NCBI GenBank assembly: GCA_021797915.1
Contig: JAJZYT010000006.1
Span: 1-64,000, forward strand
Source: Thermoplasmata archaeon
GTDB lineage: Archaea > Thermoplasmatota > Thermoplasmata > Thermoplasmatales > GCA-001856825
Direction: 5' to 3'
DNA: 64,000 nucleotides
Part shown: positions 50,946-60,231 of the stretch, one piece after another
Position numbering within the stretch: the first letter of the stretch is position 1
How the letters are laid out: every line of letters starts with the position of its first letter
Notes under the pieces: model-generated
Seen by the model: only the letters and a program-made list of their open reading frames with translations
What the model was told of the DNA's origin: nothing
The model's database searches: none
Position numbers and translations under genes: made by a program

Positions 50946-51206
50946 TTATTCACCTATCACGGTTCTGTATATCTTGGCAATTCCTCTTGTCCTGCTCTTT
51001 CTGACTATTTCAATAATTCTACCGGGAACAATTTCTCCTATCCCCGGGGCCTTTTCCAGTGTCTTTATGACTGGGTCGGTCCTCCTGATCTTTGGAAGCT
51101 GTCCCTTGGTAACCCCCAGTGACTTCAAAATATTCTCTTCCTCCTTTACGGGAACCAACCAGTGTTCTGGAACCATCTCGTGCATTAATATATTATATTT
51201 CGCCAT
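50946..51206 (-). CDS. rpoH: RNA polymerase subunit H
   Basis: HEMVPEHWLVPVKEEENILKSLGVTKGQLPKIRRTDPV...GKIYR-type tail. Confidence 0.96.
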   Translation of the reverse strand: MAKYNILMHEMVPEHWLVPVKEEENILKSLGVTKGQLPKIRRTDPVIKTLEKAPGIGEIVPGRIIEIVRKSRTRGIAKIYRTVIGE

Positions 51207-51645
51207 AGAACTTTAGCCCTCGAGCAATCCAAAGCATTTTAAGCCTACTACATCAGAATTTTCATACAAACTCATTTTAAACCTCTGGAATTGCCTGACC
51301 TTATCTTTTAATGATACATATTCTTTGTGTTCCCATTTATTAATTATGATTAATATTTTATTATTAAATAAATCAATTCTCTATCTGTTAATTAGCTGAC
51401 TGGTTAGACCACAAAATTTATTAGTCTTTTGATAACACAATTCCTGATTATACCGAGTGACGTAAAGGTGAAAAGAGCTTGCAGGAAGCACTTCTCAAAT
51501 GATTCAATTCAGATTCTGATTTTCGGAACCGGAACCTTCATAATTAAAATCTCAAGTGAAGAGGGAAAGAGCCCCTTGCAATTCAATAAACAAGAAAGCC
51601 ACCGAGCTTGCGAAAGTATCTTATGATTTCTTAGAGTCTGAATAT

Positions 51646-52128
51646 ATGGAGACGGATCTAAAATCACAAATTAAGAGTTCGAGAAAAGTGAGCATTGATG
51701 GAACCAAGGTAACCTACGACATGACTAATGGAGTGGACTTCTCCAAGCCTAGGAAAACTGCAGAGGCCCTTGCGGAGGCCCTTTTTGAGGAAGATGTTTC
51801 AAAATGGATCACGTACACCTCAGGGGAACTGACTGTGAGTCCGACTCAAAAGATCGAAATTCTGATAACATCCGACCACAGCAAGAAAGTAGACAAAACT
51901 GTCGAAGAGTTCAAGAAGGATCTGGAAAAGAATGAGATGGGCAGCCATTATGCAGATGCAATGGAAAAGGCCGCAACATACAAGGCAGGGATTGGAACAT
52001 ATATGTTTGCAGGGTTAATAGGTGCAATGATTGTCGAGTCGTCAAACCGAAATGCAGAAGGGAAAGAATACCTGGATAAGGTATTCCAAAAAGTCATGAA
52101 TAATGTGGAGATCAAAAAGATAGGCTGA
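51646..52128 (+). CDS. hypothetical protein, likely starting at ATG 51646 (ORF-track start 51556)
   Basis: Long clean ORF; ttatgattt TATA-like element ~26 nt upstream of 51646. Confidence 0.6.
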   Translation: METDLKSQIKSSRKVSIDGTKVTYDMTNGVDFSKPRKTAEALAEALFEEDVSKWITYTSGELTVSPTQKIEILITSDHSKKVDKTVEEFKKDLEKNEMGSHYADAMEKAATYKAGIGTYMFAGLIGAMIVESSNRNAEGKEYLDKVFQKVMNNVEIKKIG

Positions 52129-52189
52129 AAAAAGAAACTGTGAATCTAACGAGTCTCCATCTTATAATTTACCAAGAGGTCTGGGGCTC

Positions 52190-52324
52190 GTGTTGAAAAA
52201 AACTGGCAAGCGAAAGGCAAATTCTGAGGTACGTAAGACTTCAATCTCGATCTCGGATCTTGATTTCTTCCGGAGCGTGTTCAAATCCAAATTTCACCAA
52301 ATAGCCAGTCGAGAAAGTCTGTAG
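52190..52324 (+). CDS. candidate 44-aa basic small protein (GTG start, leaderless)
   Basis: Translation MLKKTGKRKANSEVRKTSISISDLDFFRSVFKSKFHQIASRESL*; TATA-like cttataattta at 52161-52171 is ~25 nt upstream of the GTG. Confidence 0.3.
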   Translation: MLKKTGKRKANSEVRKTSISISDLDFFRSVFKSKFHQIASRESL

Positions 52325-52362
52325 CAAACTGGCCCGGGGGAGCCTATGGTAAATGCATCTTT

Positions 52363-53169
52363 TCAATCCAGCCCTTCCAGCCAGGGCAGCACTTCTCTTA
52401 TCAGAGACGGCCCGTGATGAGCGAAGAAATCGTATTCACCGGGAGTGAGGTAGATTTGCCTATTGTTATAAGATCTGAGGTTCACCCACTTTCTGGAAGA
52501 TATCACCGTATCGAGCATATTGACTTCACGTTTGGTGAACATCTTGGGTTCCATGATGATGTAATCAGGGTCACTCTCTCTCACAAAATCAAAATCTGGA
52601 TAAAGCCATTCTTTCGAAACTCCTGAATAGATTGACTTGAAATTCATGAACCGAAGAACGTCGGTTATATATGAGAGGGAGCCGAAAGTTACTGGACCTC
52701 CGAGATCACATTCTAGGTACACCGTTTTCTGTTTACCGATTCTTAGATCCTTGGTAAGCTCCCACAGGTCCCTTTCAAGTACTCTTCCATCGTCCTCCCT
52801 TCCTATGACCACACCGACCTTTGTCACCAGGTCAAGAACACCCGCCAGAGAGGACGGGAGTTTGAATGAGAATGTCCTGAAGTGCGGACTGAGTTGGTCT
52901 GCGACTGAGTTCTGGTAACCCGTAACGGTCAGTATCAAATCTGGCCTCAATTTCTCAAACTGTTCGATGCTTGCATACCCGTAACTCGCTACCTTCTTCT
53001 TGGTCATTGCTTCCTGCGGTCTAACACAGAAAGGAGTCACGCCAACTACCTTGTCCCCCATTCCTAGGTCGAACAAGATTTCGGTAATCGCAGGACTGAG
53101 ACTTATGATTCTTTCGATAGTCTCTGGGACTTCTACCTCCTTGTTCCGATCGTCTATCAAAGTGACCAA
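52363..53169 (-). CDS. BtuF/periplasmic-binding-protein-like protein lacking a signal peptide
   Basis: VTLIDDRNKEVEVPETIERIISLSPAITEILFDLGMGDKVVGVTPFC...ASIEQFEKLRPDLILT; no hydrophobic leader or lipobox; no permease/ATPase neighbours. Confidence 0.85.
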   Translation of the reverse strand: MVTLIDDRNKEVEVPETIERIISLSPAITEILFDLGMGDKVVGVTPFCVRPQEAMTKKKVASYGYASIEQFEKLRPDLILTVTGYQNSVADQLSPHFRTFSFKLPSSLAGVLDLVTKVGVVIGREDDGRVLERDLWELTKDLRIGKQKTVYLECDLGGPVTFGSLSYITDVLRFMNFKSIYSGVSKEWLYPDFDFVRESDPDYIIMEPKMFTKREVNMLDTVISSRKWVNLRSYNNRQIYLTPGEYDFFAHHGPSLIREVLPWLEGLD

Positions 53170-53300
53170 AGCAATTGAGATTTCGAACACCTATTTTAAC
53201 GTCAACGGAGAAATTAGCTCGATATATACCTCAGAAGCTGGTTATATTGGGCATATCACCAAATTTTTAATGGGCAAACCAATTTCCTTCCTGTAGATTA

Positions 53301-53498
53301 ATGGCTAAGATTAGGATATTCGGTGACGGTAAAGAGGTCCAGGTTGAAGGAAAGATGAGCGGTGAGGTCATACTGAAGCAACTCGGACTGAGTTCAAGTT
53401 CGACCATCATCCTGCGAAATGGCAAGCCCATACCAGAGGACAGCCTTGTCGGGGAAGATGACGATATCACGATCATCAAGTCGTTTTCAGGCGGTTGA
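53301..53498 (+). CDS. ubiquitin-like / ThiS-MoaD-SAMP-type beta-grasp protein
   Basis: 65 aa, MAKIRIFGDGKEVQVEGKMSGEVILKQLGLSSSSTIILRNGKPIPEDSLVGEDDDITIIKSFSGG with terminal GG. Confidence 0.85.
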   Translation: MAKIRIFGDGKEVQVEGKMSGEVILKQLGLSSSSTIILRNGKPIPEDSLVGEDDDITIIKSFSGG

Positions 53499-54482
53499 AT
53501 AATCCATCCTATACCTGAGTACCGCAACCATTCCACCATACGATTCGACTATTTTTCCAGTTTCCCACGAGCCATGGACAACGAACAACTTACAGCCACC
53601 CTGGCTGCACTTTTCCATATAAGTTGCTGCTCTGGGACCCCTGAAGAATTTATCAGACATTAAAAGTGTAGAGACTGCCCTCATATCAAGCGCTTTCTCC
53701 ACCTCCTTCTTACCGTAATAAGAAATACCCAAGCCAAATCCTTTAAGGAAGTCTGAAATCAATTTACTTTCCGCACTCCTTCTGAGGTTTACAACGCCCT
53801 CTTGGAGCAACTCCCTGATACCGTCCTCTTCAGATGATCCAATTTGAGTATTGACAGATTTGTAGCCGTTCTGGGAGAGGAGTTTAGAGATAGAGTCCCT
53901 GAATATTGATGGACCTATTATGTAGATTTCTCCCTGACGGTGCTTTTCCATTTTCTCTAGGAAATCTTCTCGATAGCTGTTTTCTTTTCCTTCATACATC
54001 TTGCCAGTGCTTGTCGAAATTCTCCAGAGCATATCGTTCTTCGACTCATTGATTCCATATAGTGTGATGTTTTGATCGTCCGTGGACAGTACCAGAACTG
54101 TTGAGTTTGTTAGACTTGAAGACTCTTCAAGAGTACGGACAAAATTGACTCTATCCAGCGGAACTATTGAAATCGTGGATTCTGGTTCCACATTGATAGA
54201 CTGATGTTCACCCATGTAGTCCTCTGGCCCCCCGATTATCTTACCAAGTATATGGAGCCTGGAGGAGAGCTCAAGGAACTCTACACTCTCAATCCTGATC
54301 GATACTTTTATCTTTTCTCTCTCCGTCCTCTTATTTCTAATCACGTCCTCTTTCCTCTCCACTCTTCTCAGAACTTCTGCGACGAGAACGTCTCCTTCTT
54401 TGAGGAACAGTGAGAGGTACCAAAGGTCTTCTCCTCCCGTGATCTCGATGTTCACCAGATCATCCTTAATCGTGAATTTCAA
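53487..54482 (-). CDS. pelA: Pelota (aPelota) ribosome-rescue factor
   Basis: KEGDVLVAEVLRRVERKEDVIRNKRTEREKIKVSIRIESVEF; central and C-terminal eRF1-like domains. Confidence 0.93.
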   Translation of the reverse strand: MKFTIKDDLVNIEITGGEDLWYLSLFLKEGDVLVAEVLRRVERKEDVIRNKRTEREKIKVSIRIESVEFLELSSRLHILGKIIGGPEDYMGEHQSINVEPESTISIVPLDRVNFVRTLEESSSLTNSTVLVLSTDDQNITLYGINESKNDMLWRISTSTGKMYEGKENSYREDFLEKMEKHRQGEIYIIGPSIFRDSISKLLSQNGYKSVNTQIGSSEEDGIRELLQEGVVNLRRSAESKLISDFLKGFGLGISYYGKKEVEKALDMRAVSTLLMSDKFFRGPRAATYMEKCSQGGCKLFVVHGSWETGKIVESYGGMVAVLRYRMDYSTA

Positions 54483-54906
54483 ATCCTACCCTCTCCACCA
54501 TTTTCCGGAAGTTTTCCATGTGGCTACCGTTCCAGTAATACCTCTTGCAACTATTGCAACGGAAGATCTGTTTCGCATCCTTGTTGACATATTCTGGGAG
54601 CTCAAGCCCATTTTCTATACTTTCCAAACTGTGACCGCAAATGCTGCAAAGTTCCATGAACCTGTGCTCTGGAGCAGGTAATGCACCTTTGAGTTCAGCT
54701 AACTGCCTTTCAGAGTTGTGCGATTCGATAAGCACGGAATTTTTCAGTTTGCCGTGCAGTAGCTTGTCCCTCGTCAGTATCAAATTATTTTCAGATATGC
54801 TGATGATATAAGAATCATCCTTGTCCTTTTCTATGTACTTCACATCATACCCGATTATCCGCAGATATCTGGCCAGTTTACCGAGCATGCTATCTGCTAT
54901 TATCAT
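54466..54906 (-). CDS. Mut7-C RNAse-domain protein with zinc ribbon
   Basis: ADSMLGKLARYLRIIGYDVKYIE...LILTRDKLL; CSICGHSLE...FRCNSCKRYYWNGSHMENF. Confidence 0.92.
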   Translation of the reverse strand: MIIADSMLGKLARYLRIIGYDVKYIEKDKDDSYIISISENNLILTRDKLLHGKLKNSVLIESHNSERQLAELKGALPAPEHRFMELCSICGHSLESIENGLELPEYVNKDAKQIFRCNSCKRYYWNGSHMENFRKMVERVGFEIHD

Positions 54907-55526
54907 CGTTTGACGTATAACACTTCTGCGCTTTTTATGCTATCTATTATCTCTTTTCCGAAAGCCATTTTCTTCATCTTCACGTCCTGGGGTTCGTCTA
55001 CGGGTCTTGCGTAGTCAAATCCATGAATATAGATTTTCTTTGCTCCCATTAAAACGCCCATGATCACGCTCCTGTCTCCATCTGTGAACCCGCCTATGTT
55101 TCTCACCCTCTGCAATGGAACGCTCTGAGTCGTCCCTAGAACAACTCCCTGCATTCTTGGGACGAACTTCACCAATTTTTGTATGTTATCACCGTGGGCA
55201 TGCACTACCTTTATGCTTTCAGTGTGGTTCAATATCTTGTCGACAGGTCCGTCCAAATCCGTCACGATCATGTCGCAACTTCCGTCATAGTAGTTGAGGG
55301 CAGAGTCCGCGACTATTACGTAACCCTTTGGTTCACCAGCCGGATATGCTGGTCCAATAACACTCACAATTTCCTCCCTCGGAAGATCCTCCCAGAGGTT
55401 CTTCGAGATCAGATTGTTCAGTTCAATTCCGGCCAAAAGGTCCCCGTATGGGTTGAACCTAAAGGTCGCGACTATCTTTCTGTGAAGTTGTATGTTCCGT
55501 TGAGTGTTCCTCGAATCCTTTTGCAT
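54903..55526 (-). CDS. DUF115 / MptE-like 6-hydroxymethylpterin diphosphokinase family
   Basis: VIGPAYPAGEPKGYVIVADSALNYYDGSCDMIVTDLDGPVDKI...VHAHGDN...GFTDGDRSV. Confidence 0.88.
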   Translation of the reverse strand: MQKDSRNTQRNIQLHRKIVATFRFNPYGDLLAGIELNNLISKNLWEDLPREEIVSVIGPAYPAGEPKGYVIVADSALNYYDGSCDMIVTDLDGPVDKILNHTESIKVVHAHGDNIQKLVKFVPRMQGVVLGTTQSVPLQRVRNIGGFTDGDRSVIMGVLMGAKKIYIHGFDYARPVDEPQDVKMKKMAFGKEIIDSIKSAEVLYVKR

Positions 55527-56631
55527 TTCTCCTTCTGAAAATGGAAATGATCACTCCAAAACTCACACCTAACGCTGTCAGTACTATAGCGACTGTGAGG
55601 TAATATGTCTTTACGGCACCCGTCAGGAGGGCATAACTGACGAAAGAAAGCAGCCCAAGTACAGCTGTGAAGAAGCTGATGTAGAAGAATGCAGAAAGAA
55701 TGTAAGCCTTGATCATCTCCACCCTCTTCCCCTTCTCATATATCAAAAATCCTTCCACTATCCTTCCGGTGTCAAAGATCAGAATGGCAATGATTGTGAT
55801 GGGGACTATCCTGTAGATCAGGTCGATAATTCCGAGGACTGGAAGGTTGGTGTGAAGGGCAACGAGGAAACCGCTGTAAATACCATATGCAAAGACGGCT
55901 ATCGCGATGAGGAGTGAGAATACCGTGACCCTCGTGTTTACGAATTCCTCCATGAGCCTTGAGAAAGTCTCAGAAATTCTTTTTCCTGCGGAATACGCTT
56001 TACTCAGAAAATAAATTCCAATCGCAGAAACGACCGTCATGAATCCTGTTGTGGCAGGATCCAGACTACCCAGTCCGTAGAGGTAAACCCTCAATCCTAG
56101 TACGAAGAGTATCGTGATTCCAAGAACGAGGAAACCCACCCCTATCGGTGCGAGTACTTTCCTCAGGAATTTCTCCTCCTTCAGCGCTTTTACAATAATA
56201 TAATACATCGACTCGATTTGTGGAGCTTGCCTGACTGTCACCCGTTTTATTGCTCTTATCCTGATTCTGCTCTGTATCAGAGGGAGTATGAAATCGTCCT
56301 CTGCTCCATCTGAAACCACTACAACGTCGGATGGCTTTATCCTCGTTACTATTTCATCAATCTGTTTTCCTAATACCTCATCTGATACAATTCCCACATT
56401 CTTGTGGCCGCATATGGTCGCAATTTCAATATCTTCCCCTGACTTTACAAGAGAGTCGTAGGTGGATATGGCAGAAAACAAAGCATTGGAATCTGAGTCT
56501 TCAGCGTCTGCCAGCATCAGGGAATTGGCTGCCGACAGGTTGGACTCCCTTCCGATTATGGGGGATCTTATTCCGGCCTTCTCACCAAAATCGTTGTCCC
56601 TGTCGACGCATAGGACTAAAGTCTTGCTCAT
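55459..56631 (-). CDS. DUF373 membrane protein
   Basis: LVLCVDRDNDFGEKAGIRSPIIGRESNLSAANSLMLADAEDSDSNALFSAISTYD; C-terminal TM helices. Confidence 0.9.
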   Translation of the reverse strand: MSKTLVLCVDRDNDFGEKAGIRSPIIGRESNLSAANSLMLADAEDSDSNALFSAISTYDSLVKSGEDIEIATICGHKNVGIVSDEVLGKQIDEIVTRIKPSDVVVVSDGAEDDFILPLIQSRIRIRAIKRVTVRQAPQIESMYYIIVKALKEEKFLRKVLAPIGVGFLVLGITILFVLGLRVYLYGLGSLDPATTGFMTVVSAIGIYFLSKAYSAGKRISETFSRLMEEFVNTRVTVFSLLIAIAVFAYGIYSGFLVALHTNLPVLGIIDLIYRIVPITIIAILIFDTGRIVEGFLIYEKGKRVEMIKAYILSAFFYISFFTAVLGLLSFVSYALLTGAVKTYYLTVAIVLTALGVSFGVIISIFRRRNAKGFEEHSTEHTTSQKDSRDL

Positions 56632-56843
56632 TTGACTACAAAGTACCCCGCACTTTTCTGCCTGACGACCCTCTTTACATAACCCTTGTTCAGCAGCTCT
56701 TGCAGGGCATTGGTAACGAGACCCTTGCCCATAGAGGCTGCCTTCATAATGTCATCGGCAGTCTTCATCTTGTCTTCAGCAGTGGAACCCAGTCGTTTGA
56801 GGGAGTCATAAACTTTTTGAGCGGGTGGTGTAAGATCGCCCAT
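56628..56843 (-). CDS. small winged-helix/HTH protein (71 aa)
   Basis: MKTADDIMKAASMGKGLVTNALQELLNKGYVKRVVRQKSAGYFVVK. Confidence 0.75.
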   Translation of the reverse strand: MGDLTPPAQKVYDSLKRLGSTAEDKMKTADDIMKAASMGKGLVTNALQELLNKGYVKRVVRQKSAGYFVVK

Positions 56844-57003
56844 TTATATTCACCGTTCTAATGAATGACTATTAAATATAAATATGATTTGTGAAATTTG
56901 CTAATTCCGTTGACACGATTAACTTTTCGCTGTTTTCAGGACGCAGAACCAGCGTAGACCAAGTTGACACAAAGTATAGGATGCAGGAGGCATAACTAAA
57001 TAG

Positions 57004-57618
57004 ATGCTCGAATCACTTGACGGAAGAATTGAATCGGTTATCTCAAACGACATTATTTTCGGAAAGATACTCGGCAGGAAGGAAGAATTCATTAGAAACA
57101 AGGACAGGGGAATTGATGAAAAGTTCTCTGAACTAACATTTTGCACTCTGACGGCAAATACATCAGCGGAAATGGGACTGAAATGTCAGGAATATTTGAA
57201 CACACTCCAGCAATTCGATCTGGAGAGTTTGAGAACTGCTCTCGTATACTGCCATTACAGATTTCCTAACACTAGGTCCAAATTCATATCTCAAAATTTT
57301 AGACACAAGAATTTGCTTGATGAAATACTGGATTCGGATCAAAGAAGAGACAAGCTGATCGAGACCTATATGGGAATAGGAATGAAAGAAGCATCTCATT
57401 TTTTGCGAAACATAGGATTCTTCCAGTATCCCATCCTTGACAAACACATCCAAAGATTCCTTTCCAGCTACTACGGGAAGGAAATCAAGATCAAGAACAG
57501 AAAAGACTACGAAAGGGAAGAGATCCTATTCATGGATATTTCGAAGAAATATGACCTGGAACCTGGAATCATGGACCTTGTTGTTTGGTACCTTATGACC
57601 GGAAAGATTCTGAAGTGA
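57004..57618 (+). CDS. ogg: 8-oxoguanine DNA glycosylase/AP lyase (Ogg2-type)
   Basis: GIGMKEASHFLRNIGFFQYPILDKHIQRFL (HhH then catalytic K/D). Confidence 0.9.
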   Translation: MLESLDGRIESVISNDIIFGKILGRKEEFIRNKDRGIDEKFSELTFCTLTANTSAEMGLKCQEYLNTLQQFDLESLRTALVYCHYRFPNTRSKFISQNFRHKNLLDEILDSDQRRDKLIETYMGIGMKEASHFLRNIGFFQYPILDKHIQRFLSSYYGKEIKIKNRKDYEREEILFMDISKKYDLEPGIMDLVVWYLMTGKILK

Positions 57619-57652
57619 GGTTTCCGCTCCTTGCAGCTGGAACCTCTTCCCG

Positions 57653-58351
57653 TCACTTGGAAAGATCCAATATTGCTCTTGCTGTCTCCTCTGGTTTGGT
57701 GATCATTGGGAAGTGACCGGAGTCGATGATTTTGTATTCTCCCTCAATCTTTCCCCATTTTCCTGCGATGAGCTCATTGACGTCGCTCCCGCTCTTTGTA
57801 CAGAATATGTGAGCAACTTTGAGTCCGTCATACTTTTCACTCAGAACTATCGGATCTGTCGCATATTTCACTGGCCACGGTGTAGATAGAGAGAACATCC
57901 ACTCTTTGTCTGCGCCCGCAACATCTTCTCCTATCATTTTTAGAACACCCTCTGTGAATGGGATTGTGGTCTGACCTGGTTCTAACTTGCCAAACTCGCC
58001 TGGTTGAAAACTCATCTGTGAGGTCCTTACCTTTTCCGGCCTGAATGTGTCCAGGTACAACAACAATCTGATCTTTTCCGGTATCTTGTCTCCCACTGAT
58101 GCTATGACCTTGGCTGCAAAAGAGTGTCCCACCAGTACGACGTCATCTAATTGGTTGTACTTTATGACGTTCAGCACATCCATCACTGCAGTTTCGATGC
58201 CAATTTGTGGGGAAAATAGATGGACCCTTTCTCCCATTCCTGTCAGTGTGACAGGGTAGACCATATTACCTGCACTCTCAATTTGCGGTGTGATCTTCTT
58301 CCACACCCAGCTACCCAGCCAGGCGCCAGGCACCATTACAAATGTTGTCAT
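57653..58351 (-). CDS. alpha/beta-hydrolase
   Basis: FVMVPGAWLGSWVWKKI, DDVVLVGHSFAAKVIAS (GHSFA nucleophile elbow), IDSGHFPMITKPEE. Confidence 0.9.
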   Translation of the reverse strand: MTTFVMVPGAWLGSWVWKKITPQIESAGNMVYPVTLTGMGERVHLFSPQIGIETAVMDVLNVIKYNQLDDVVLVGHSFAAKVIASVGDKIPEKIRLLLYLDTFRPEKVRTSQMSFQPGEFGKLEPGQTTIPFTEGVLKMIGEDVAGADKEWMFSLSTPWPVKYATDPIVLSEKYDGLKVAHIFCTKSGSDVNELIAGKWGKIEGEYKIIDSGHFPMITKPEETARAILDLSK

Positions 58352-58534
58352 TTTGATATTACCTCTTATCCCATTCTGCTTCATACTTAATACTTAAGTG
58401 GTTTGTGAGGGAACGGATATCTTTCCCCTGGATCCCAAGATTAGAAGATTGAATATTTTCCATTTTCTGCAAACTACTTTGGACGACAATTTTCATTAGG
58501 TCGTAAGAGCTTAGGATTTCTCTGGGGTCAAGAC

Positions 58535-59464
58535 ATGAGAGCTACCCTTGCAGTTGGTGGAAATGCCCTGTTGGAGAAGTATGATAGGGGAACTGCTGAA
58601 GAGCAGATTTACAGAGCTGAATTGACTGCTAGGAAGACTCTTGAATTTTTCAGGAGCAATGAGGTAGTTCTTACTCACGGGAATGGACCTCAGGTAGGGG
58701 CAATACTGCTGCAAAACGAGTTCTCCAGCTCGGTAAGTCCAGCAATGCCTCTCGATGTCTGTGGAGCAATGTCACAGGGAAATATTGGATATTTTTTGCA
58801 GACTTCTTTTCAGAAAGTATTCAATGAGTCAGGGATAGACAAGAAAGTGGTAACAGTTATCACAAGGACCGTCGTTGAAAAGGATGATCCTGCATTCAAG
58901 AATCCGACAAAACCAGTTGGCAAATATTACACAAGGTACGAAGCTCAGGTTTTGGAAGCAAACAATGGATTTGTTATGCGGGAAGATGCTGGGCGAGGAT
59001 ACAGAAGGGTTGTCCCTTCTCCTAGACCGGTCGACATTGTTGAGATAGAGCAGATAAGATATTTGATGAACGAAAGGTTCGTTCCCATCGCAGTGGGTGG
59101 CGGAGGGATACCGGTTATCAGAACCGATGGTGGATTCACCGGCGTGGAAGCGGTCATAGATAAGGATCTGGCGTCGTCATTGATAGCGATCGAGTTGAAT
59201 GTTGACATTTTCATTATCTTGACAGCGGTGGATGCAGCCTTCATCAACTTCAGCAAACCCAACCAGGAAAAACTCGGAACTGTTCGAATAGATGAGTTGA
59301 AGAAACTGAAGTCAGCAGGTCACTTCGCTGCCGGGAGCATGCTACCAAAGATAGATGCAGCAGTGAATTTCGTGGAAAAATCCGGTAGAAAGGCGATCAT
59401 AACGAATGCAGAAAATATGAGTGACGCTTTGTCTGGCAAAGCTGGAACAATAGTGACTGCTTAG
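58535..59464 (+). CDS. arcC: carbamate kinase
   Basis: AVGGNALLEK, VLTHGNGPQVGAILLQNE, GGGGIPVI, AVIDKDLASSLIA, AGSMLPKIDAAVNFVE. Confidence 0.95.
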   Translation: MRATLAVGGNALLEKYDRGTAEEQIYRAELTARKTLEFFRSNEVVLTHGNGPQVGAILLQNEFSSSVSPAMPLDVCGAMSQGNIGYFLQTSFQKVFNESGIDKKVVTVITRTVVEKDDPAFKNPTKPVGKYYTRYEAQVLEANNGFVMREDAGRGYRRVVPSPRPVDIVEIEQIRYLMNERFVPIAVGGGGIPVIRTDGGFTGVEAVIDKDLASSLIAIELNVDIFIILTAVDAAFINFSKPNQEKLGTVRIDELKKLKSAGHFAAGSMLPKIDAAVNFVEKSGRKAIITNAENMSDALSGKAGTIVTA

Positions 59465-60111
59465 ATCTTTGATATCTTACCGTCGTTGAACTTGATCTTG
59501 TTGTTGTGCTCCAACCATGATAAAGTTTCGTCGAATTCTCTATGAGAGATGAACAGGTCATTTTTCTTATGCAGACAATATTCAATTTCCTCCCTTGTCA
59601 TTGAAGTTTCCATGCATCCAAGGATGAGATTCCTGAAATCCTCCTTCTTGTTCCACGGGAATATGAACCATTTCCAGTTGTCAGCTGTTATCTCTTCTGC
59701 AAAGTAGTCGGGTACCACTTCTGATTTGTTGATGTGAAGGAACGTGGCCGTTTTGACTATCTTAGGATTCTTCTGTTTTGTAGCTTCAATTGCCAGTTTT
59801 ATAGATTGTCCTGTATCGGTTATGTCATCGACCACCAGAACAGATCTTCCGCTCAAGTCCTTGACTATGGGATAAGTCACAGCAGCCTTCCCATCAGGTG
59901 TTGCAGTGATACCCCAGTGTTCCGTCTTGAGTGTGAAAATATCTTTAATGCTAAGATAATCCGAAACTATTCTTGCAGGGACCAGTCCTCCTCTGATGAC
60001 AGAGATGACACAATCGAATTTGAAATCCCCGATTTTCTCAACGATTATTTCGGCCCATCTTTCAATTTCTTCCCAGCTCACAACCCTCGAGGGAACCCTT
60101 TGAAAGTCCAT
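59461..60111 (-). CDS. phosphoribosyltransferase with C-terminal HTH-like extension
   Basis: VISVIRGGLVPARIVSDYL, VLVVDDITDTGQSI PRPP motif; ~50-aa tail MTREEIEYCLHKKNDLFISHREFDETLSWLEHNNKIKFNDGKISKI. Confidence 0.88.
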   Translation of the reverse strand: MDFQRVPSRVVSWEEIERWAEIIVEKIGDFKFDCVISVIRGGLVPARIVSDYLSIKDIFTLKTEHWGITATPDGKAAVTYPIVKDLSGRSVLVVDDITDTGQSIKLAIEATKQKNPKIVKTATFLHINKSEVVPDYFAEEITADNWKWFIFPWNKKEDFRNLILGCMETSMTREEIEYCLHKKNDLFISHREFDETLSWLEHNNKIKFNDGKISKI

Positions 60112-60231
60112 TATTATCAAGTCATAGTGTTTCTCTTTATTTAAGCTCTTTTTAGACGAGGAACCAATGCAGCTTGTGACAATTCAATTGGCACAAGAAA
60201 AGGGTTTAAGCCAAAAGTTCATTTAAGAGCG

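Noticed and set aside
59461-60111. Possible toxin-like or novel fusion in the phosphoribosyltransferase C-terminal tail
   Set aside because: The ~50-aa extension is short, HTH-like and likely a family-specific tail; insufficient evidence for a novel function.
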